A stretch of DNA of 51,942 nt. Source: S010-25 sp964466455. Its GTDB lineage: Bacteria > Pseudomonadota > Gammaproteobacteria > SZUA-229. The notes below the pieces were generated by a model. The model ran no database searches. It was not told the DNA's origin and saw only the letters and a list, made by a program, of their open reading frames with translations. The stretch lies in contig CAYXNL010000009.1 in the NCBI GenBank assembly GCA_964466455.1, positions 1 to 51,942 on the forward strand, given 5' to 3'. A program made the translations under genes and the position numbers. Below are positions 48,886-51,942 of this stretch, piece after piece (the stretch's first letter is position 1; every line of letters begins with the position of its first letter).

Positions 48886-49557
48886 TCAACGAGCCGCCGT
48901 GATTCGCAGGGCTGCTGCGGTTGCCAGTGGTGCCAGTGACAGGGCAAGTGCCAATACAGCACCGAGAAACAGTAATTGACCTTTCACACTTAAGCCATCC
49001 ATCGCCACATCCACGGCACTTGCACCAAAAATAAGTATCGGGATATACAGCGGCAGGACAATAAGAGACAACAGAACACCGCCCCGGTTCACTGCAACTG
49101 TTAAAGATACCCCAATTGCGCCAACAAGACTCAAAACAGGAGTACCCAGTAATAAACTAACTATTAATGTTGGGATAGATGCTGATGGCATAGCCAGAAA
49201 CATCCCCAGTAGTGGTGCAATCAGCACCAGTGGTAGACCGGTCAATAACCAGTGCGCACACACTTTTGCCAGCACCAGAATCATCAATGGATTCGGGCTC
49301 AACATCAGTTGATCCAGCGAACCATCTTCATAGTCCTGCTTAAACAGTCTATCCAGTGATAATAACACGGCCAGTAAGGCTGAAACCCAGATCACACCGG
49401 GCGCCATTTTCTGCAATGCCTCTGGTGTGGGGGTTACCGCCAGTGGAAACAGGCTGACCACCAGTACGAAAAAAATAATCGGGTTGGCCAGCTCATGGCG
49501 CGAACGAAAGGCCAGACGCAGGTCGCGCATCAGTAAATAATAAAACGCCTTTAGCAT
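48886..49557 (-). CDS. ccmB: haem ABC exporter permease CcmB
   Basis: CcmB is the membrane subunit of the CcmABCD complex. The 223-residue protein starts MLKAFYYLLMRDLRLAFRSR and has six hydrophobic helices. FVLVVSLFPLAVTP and the loop KQDYEDGSLDQLMLSP are typical of CcmB. Its start overlaps the ccmA stop by seven bases, so the two are translationally coupled. Confidence 0.95.
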   Translation of the reverse strand: MLKAFYYLLMRDLRLAFRSRHELANPIIFFVLVVSLFPLAVTPTPEALQKMAPGVIWVSALLAVLLSLDRLFKQDYEDGSLDQLMLSPNPLMILVLAKVCAHWLLTGLPLVLIAPLLGMFLAMPSASIPTLIVSLLLGTPVLSLVGAIGVSLTVAVNRGGVLLSLIVLPLYIPILIFGASAVDVAMDGLSVKGQLLFLGAVLALALSLAPLATAAALRITAAR

Positions 49558-50222
49558 ATCTCACCGCAATCAGTATGCACTGAAGCTGACTGATCCTTTT
49601 TGTCCCCACCCAGTTTTACCGAACGTAAGTTACCATCTAGAGCCATACCGTGGTGGGTGGTAAAAATAACACTGCCACCATTCGCCCGGTGCTGAAGAAT
49701 CATCGACTCCATTAAGTCTACACCCTGTACATCAAGCGCGGTTAATGGCTCATCCAGGATCCACAGGTCTGCCTGTGACAACAGAACAAACGCCAGTAAT
49801 ATACGACGACGCTGCCCCGATGAAAGCGCCTTACCGGGAACATCATCAAACCCCCATAAACCCACTTTTGTCAGCACCTGTTCAATCGTGTCGAAATCGG
49901 CAGACTGGGAACGCGTATCCAGCAGTGCCCGAATATTTTCCAGTACCGTCAGATCACCCTTTATACACGGCAGATGACCAATATAAACCATACTGGCATA
50001 ATAATCTTCGCGCACCCTGTGCAGAGGGTCTCCCCGCCAGTAAACCTCGCCCGCATCTGCCTGTCGCAGACCGCAGAGAATACGCAACAAACTCGTCTTG
50101 CCGCTACCATTGGGGCCTTCAATCTGTAATATGTCGGCCTCGGATAGTGAAAAATTAAGATTATGAAATAACAGGCGATCGTCGCGCGTACATTCCAGTG
50201 CTTTAACTTCAAGTATCGACAT
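49551..50222 (-). CDS. ccmA: haem ABC exporter ATPase CcmA
   Basis: CcmA is the ATPase that drives release of holo-CcmE. The 223-residue protein has Walker A GPNGSGKTS and signature ALSSGQRRRILLA. Walker B is DLWILDEPLTALD, and the switch His lies in FTTHHG. Length fits the short CcmA form. It is the first gene of the ccm operon and is separated from the upstream cytochrome c4 gene by a terminator, so it probably has its own promoter. Confidence 0.95.
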   Translation of the reverse strand: MSILEVKALECTRDDRLLFHNLNFSLSEADILQIEGPNGSGKTSLLRILCGLRQADAGEVYWRGDPLHRVREDYYASMVYIGHLPCIKGDLTVLENIRALLDTRSQSADFDTIEQVLTKVGLWGFDDVPGKALSSGQRRRILLAFVLLSQADLWILDEPLTALDVQGVDLMESMILQHRANGGSVIFTTHHGMALDGNLRSVKLGGDKKDQSASVHTDCGEIC

Positions 50223-50259
50223 GATTCTGACCCCGGATTTTAACCATGCAGACTACCAG

Positions 50260-50287
50260 AAAAAAGGGATGGCGCAGGCCATCCCTT
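50260..50287 (-). terminator. rho-independent terminator of cytochrome c4
   Basis: On the minus strand AAGGGATGGC-CTGC-GCCATCCCTT forms a 10-bp stem followed by a T-run (six Ts at 50265-50260). It lies 59 bases after the cytochrome c4 stop, separating it from ccmA. Confidence 0.9.
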
Positions 50288-50346
50288 CACACGAACCTGA
50301 GTAATTATCCGCTCTACGCAATTAATCTCTCTGGCTGCTGCGCTAT

Positions 50347-50958
50347 TTATTGCTTCAGGCTGGCAATGTAATTTGCCACTGATTCCATATCTTTAGCAGT
50401 TAGTTTCTTCACAATAACACGCATTACCTGATTTTTGTCATTGCTACGACTACCATCTTTGAACGCTTTTAACTGAGACAGCGTGTAGGGCACATACTGA
50501 CCAGTTAACTGTGGATAACCACTGCCGGCATTGCCTGCACCAGCTGGCCCATGACAGGCTTTACAGGCAGGAACTCCAGTCTGCAAATTCCCACCATTGT
50601 ACAGATTACGACCCTGCGCTGCTTTTTCCTTATCGAAAGGCGCAGTGCTACTGATTGACTGTGACTGAAAATAAGTACCGATATCAGCGATATCCTGCCT
50701 GGATAACGGTGTAGCCATGCCCTGCATAATTGCATTACTACGGGTTTTACCTGTTTTAAAATCAGTCAATTGCTGGGCAATATACCGCTCATTCTGCCCT
50801 GCCAGTTTCGGATAGGTTGGTAATGCACTATTACCATCGACACCATGACAACCACCACAGACGGCGGCTTTTGTCTTACCTGCTCCCGCATTTCCCAATG
50901 CCAATACATTTGCTGACAGGGAAAGGGATAACAGTACGCACAATAATACCTGTTTCAT
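50347..50958 (-). CDS. dihaem cytochrome c4
   Basis: This is a periplasmic electron-transfer protein of 203 residues. I start at the ATG at 50958 (MKQVLLCVLLSLSLSANVLA is the signal peptide), with GGAG nine bases upstream; the open frame extends to 51153, but those 65 residues are not family-like. Two haem c sites are seen: C34GGCH in the first half and C132KACH in the second. Family repeats such as YPKLAGQNERYIAQQL and YPQLTGQYVPYTLSQL show the internal duplication. It faces engB divergently. Cytochrome c4 feeds terminal oxidases, and its maturation needs the adjacent ccm operon. Confidence 0.93.
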   Translation of the reverse strand: MKQVLLCVLLSLSLSANVLALGNAGAGKTKAAVCGGCHGVDGNSALPTYPKLAGQNERYIAQQLTDFKTGKTRSNAIMQGMATPLSRQDIADIGTYFQSQSISSTAPFDKEKAAQGRNLYNGGNLQTGVPACKACHGPAGAGNAGSGYPQLTGQYVPYTLSQLKAFKDGSRSNDKNQVMRVIVKKLTAKDMESVANYIASLKQ

Positions 50959-51151
50959 AATATTAAACTCCAGACGACGAGCCCAATTCGGGCAAAAAAC
51001 TGACGCGGATTCTACACCACTGGGCAGAGACAAACAACTTCCACGTAAATTACGCGGAAATAAAACTGTACAGCTCTTTTTTTTACCTCCACTGATCATT
51101 CTCCATTTTCTGATATTCACTAATCCATCCATTTCGCGGATAATAGCACCC

Positions 51152-51754
51152 ATGAAAAACCAATATTACAGACAAGCTCACTTTTTGCTGAGCGCAGGCA
51201 AAACGCAACAGTTTCCCCAGCAGGGTATGGAAGTCGCCTTTTCAGGCCGTTCTAATGCCGGAAAATCAAGCGCTATCAATGTATTATGTGATAACAAAGG
51301 TCTGGCCAGAACCAGCAAAACACCCGGCAGAACCCGCCTGGTTAATTTTTTCAGCCTGGACGAATCACGCCGACTGGTTGATCTGCCCGGTTATGGCTTT
51401 GCCAAAGTACCGCTGACAGTAAAGAACCAGTGGCAACAACTGATGACAAATTACCTCAGTGACCAAGTTGCACTCAAGGGACTGGTGGTTATTATGGATA
51501 TACGCCACCCGCTTAATGATTCCGACTGGCAAATGCTGCAATGGTGTTCACATTACCAGCTACCCGCCCATATCCTGCTTACCAAAGCCGACAAAATCAA
51601 ACGCAACGCGCAGCAACAGAGCCTGTTACAGGTAAAAAAACAGCTCAGGCAGGAAAAAATCAACGCTTCCGTACAGACCTTTTCCGCACTAAAAAAAACC
51701 GGGCTGGATACGCTGGTGGCTGTTCTGGACGAATGGTTATTACTCGGCGAATAA
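51152..51754 (+). CDS. engB: ribosome biogenesis GTP-binding protein EngB (YsxC/YihA)
   Basis: EngB is an essential GTPase for large-subunit ribosome assembly. The 200-residue protein has G1 GRSNAGKSSAIN, the switch I Thr in KTPGRTRLVNFF, G3 DLPGYGFAKV and G4 LTKADK. It also has VVIMDIRHPLNDSD. Length is typical. It is divergent from the cytochrome c4 gene, an arrangement common in gammaproteobacteria. A GC-rich hairpin follows the stop. Confidence 0.95.
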   Translation: MKNQYYRQAHFLLSAGKTQQFPQQGMEVAFSGRSNAGKSSAINVLCDNKGLARTSKTPGRTRLVNFFSLDESRRLVDLPGYGFAKVPLTVKNQWQQLMTNYLSDQVALKGLVVIMDIRHPLNDSDWQMLQWCSHYQLPAHILLTKADKIKRNAQQQSLLQVKKQLRQEKINASVQTFSALKKTGLDTLVAVLDEWLLLGE

Positions 51755-51757
51755 ACA

Positions 51758-51780
51758 ACCCCGCCGCAAGCGGACGGGGT
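51758..51780 (+). terminator. hairpin terminator after engB
   Basis: ACCCCG pairs with CGGGGT, and inner CCGC with GCGG, three bases after the engB stop. The following bases are AT-rich (ATTAAGTTGAATT) but lack a long T-run. Confidence 0.6.
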
Positions 51781-51886
51781 ATTAAGTTGAATTACCCAAA
51801 ATCACAGATTTTAATCGTAATGTTTTTACATCGCCGCAAGAGCAGCGGGGAATATAACCCCAAGAGATTTAAATAGGAGTTTAATA

Positions 51887-51942
51887 GTGACAAGTACCCA
51901 ACAGCGCAACGAACTACAACGCCAAATTTGGCAGATTGCGAA
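51887..51942 (+). CDS. hsdM: start of type I restriction-modification methyltransferase subunit (HsdM), truncated by window edge
   Basis: A GTG at 51887 with AGGAG seven bases upstream opens a frame encoding MTSTQQRNELQRQIWQIA before the window ends. The pattern QQRxxLQRQIWxIAN is the typical N-terminus of HsdM adenine methyltransferases. Only 18 codons are visible, so the call rests on this short motif. If right, a type I system (hsdM, hsdS, hsdR) lies just outside the window. Confidence 0.65.
   Translation, partial: MTSTQQRNELQRQIWQIA

Noticed and set aside
50959..51153. N-terminal extension of cytochrome c4 to 51153
   Set aside because: The extension is Arg/Lys-rich, unlike the family, and would bury the signal peptide; the ATG at 50958 has a proper ribosome-binding site.

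Overview
The window is a chromosomal segment of a polarly flagellated gammaproteobacterium, inferred from the flg gene order, sigma-54 and sigma-28 flagellar promoters, a FleQ/FlrA-type activator, a Hsb-like partner-switching operon, split ccmH/ccmI genes and a Na+-type PomA/PomB stator. The stator suggests a marine or salt-adapted host. Genus cannot be told from sequence alone. It is a draft scaffold: three 100-N gaps lie at 3468-3567, 7569-7668 and 20711-20810, each flanked by repeated sequence.

Left part (1-13.9 kb). The minus strand carries the complete rod/hook/ring operon flgBCDEFGHIJKL, with a textbook sigma-54 -24/-12 element just upstream of flgB. It is followed by cheV (minus), and then by flgA, flgM and flgN on the plus strand. 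flgM is preceded by a consensus-perfect sigma-28 (FliA) promoter. cheV has a near-consensus one and flgA has a sigma-54-like element.

Middle (13.9-37.3 kb). This is a dense signalling island. It holds a DUF3135 protein, a REC-HPt relay, a large soluble hybrid kinase, a FleQ-like activator without its usual N-terminal domain, and a pomA-pomB-PilZ operon with its own sigma-28-like promoter. An OmpR-type regulator, a SPOR-domain membrane protein and a membrane histidine kinase follow. Next comes an operon of anti-sigma antagonist (STAS), REC-PP2C phosphatase, REC-HATPase switch kinase and diguanylate cyclase. This resembles the Pseudomonas HsbA/HsbR/HsbD system, with HsbR split into two proteins, and its STAS gene also has a sigma-28-like promoter. 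The chemotaxis genes cheR, cheB, a REC-GGDEF-EAL gene, cheD, cheY, a parA-like gene and an acidic STAS gene complete the island. No cheA, cheW, cheZ or receptor gene is in the window.

Right part (37.8-51.9 kb). A SulP anion transporter is followed by a transglutaminase-like exported protein, an LPP20-type lipoprotein, dsbA and a complete cytochrome c maturation operon ccmABCDEFGHI (minus strand). Upstream of ccmA lies a dihaem cytochrome c4 gene, separated from it by a terminator. engB (ysxC/yihA) follows on the plus strand. The last 56 bases look like the start of a type I restriction-modification hsdM gene.

Overall picture: sigma-54/FleQ drives hook-basal-body genes, FliA drives late genes (flgM, cheV, pomAB, the STAS switch gene), and c-di-GMP enzymes plus a PilZ protein sit beside the stator and switch genes. 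This layout suits a motile-to-sessile decision circuit. The most unusual points are the split Hsb-like switch with a phosphatase whose receiver lacks the phosphoacceptor Asp, and the sigma-28 promoter in front of its antagonist gene.
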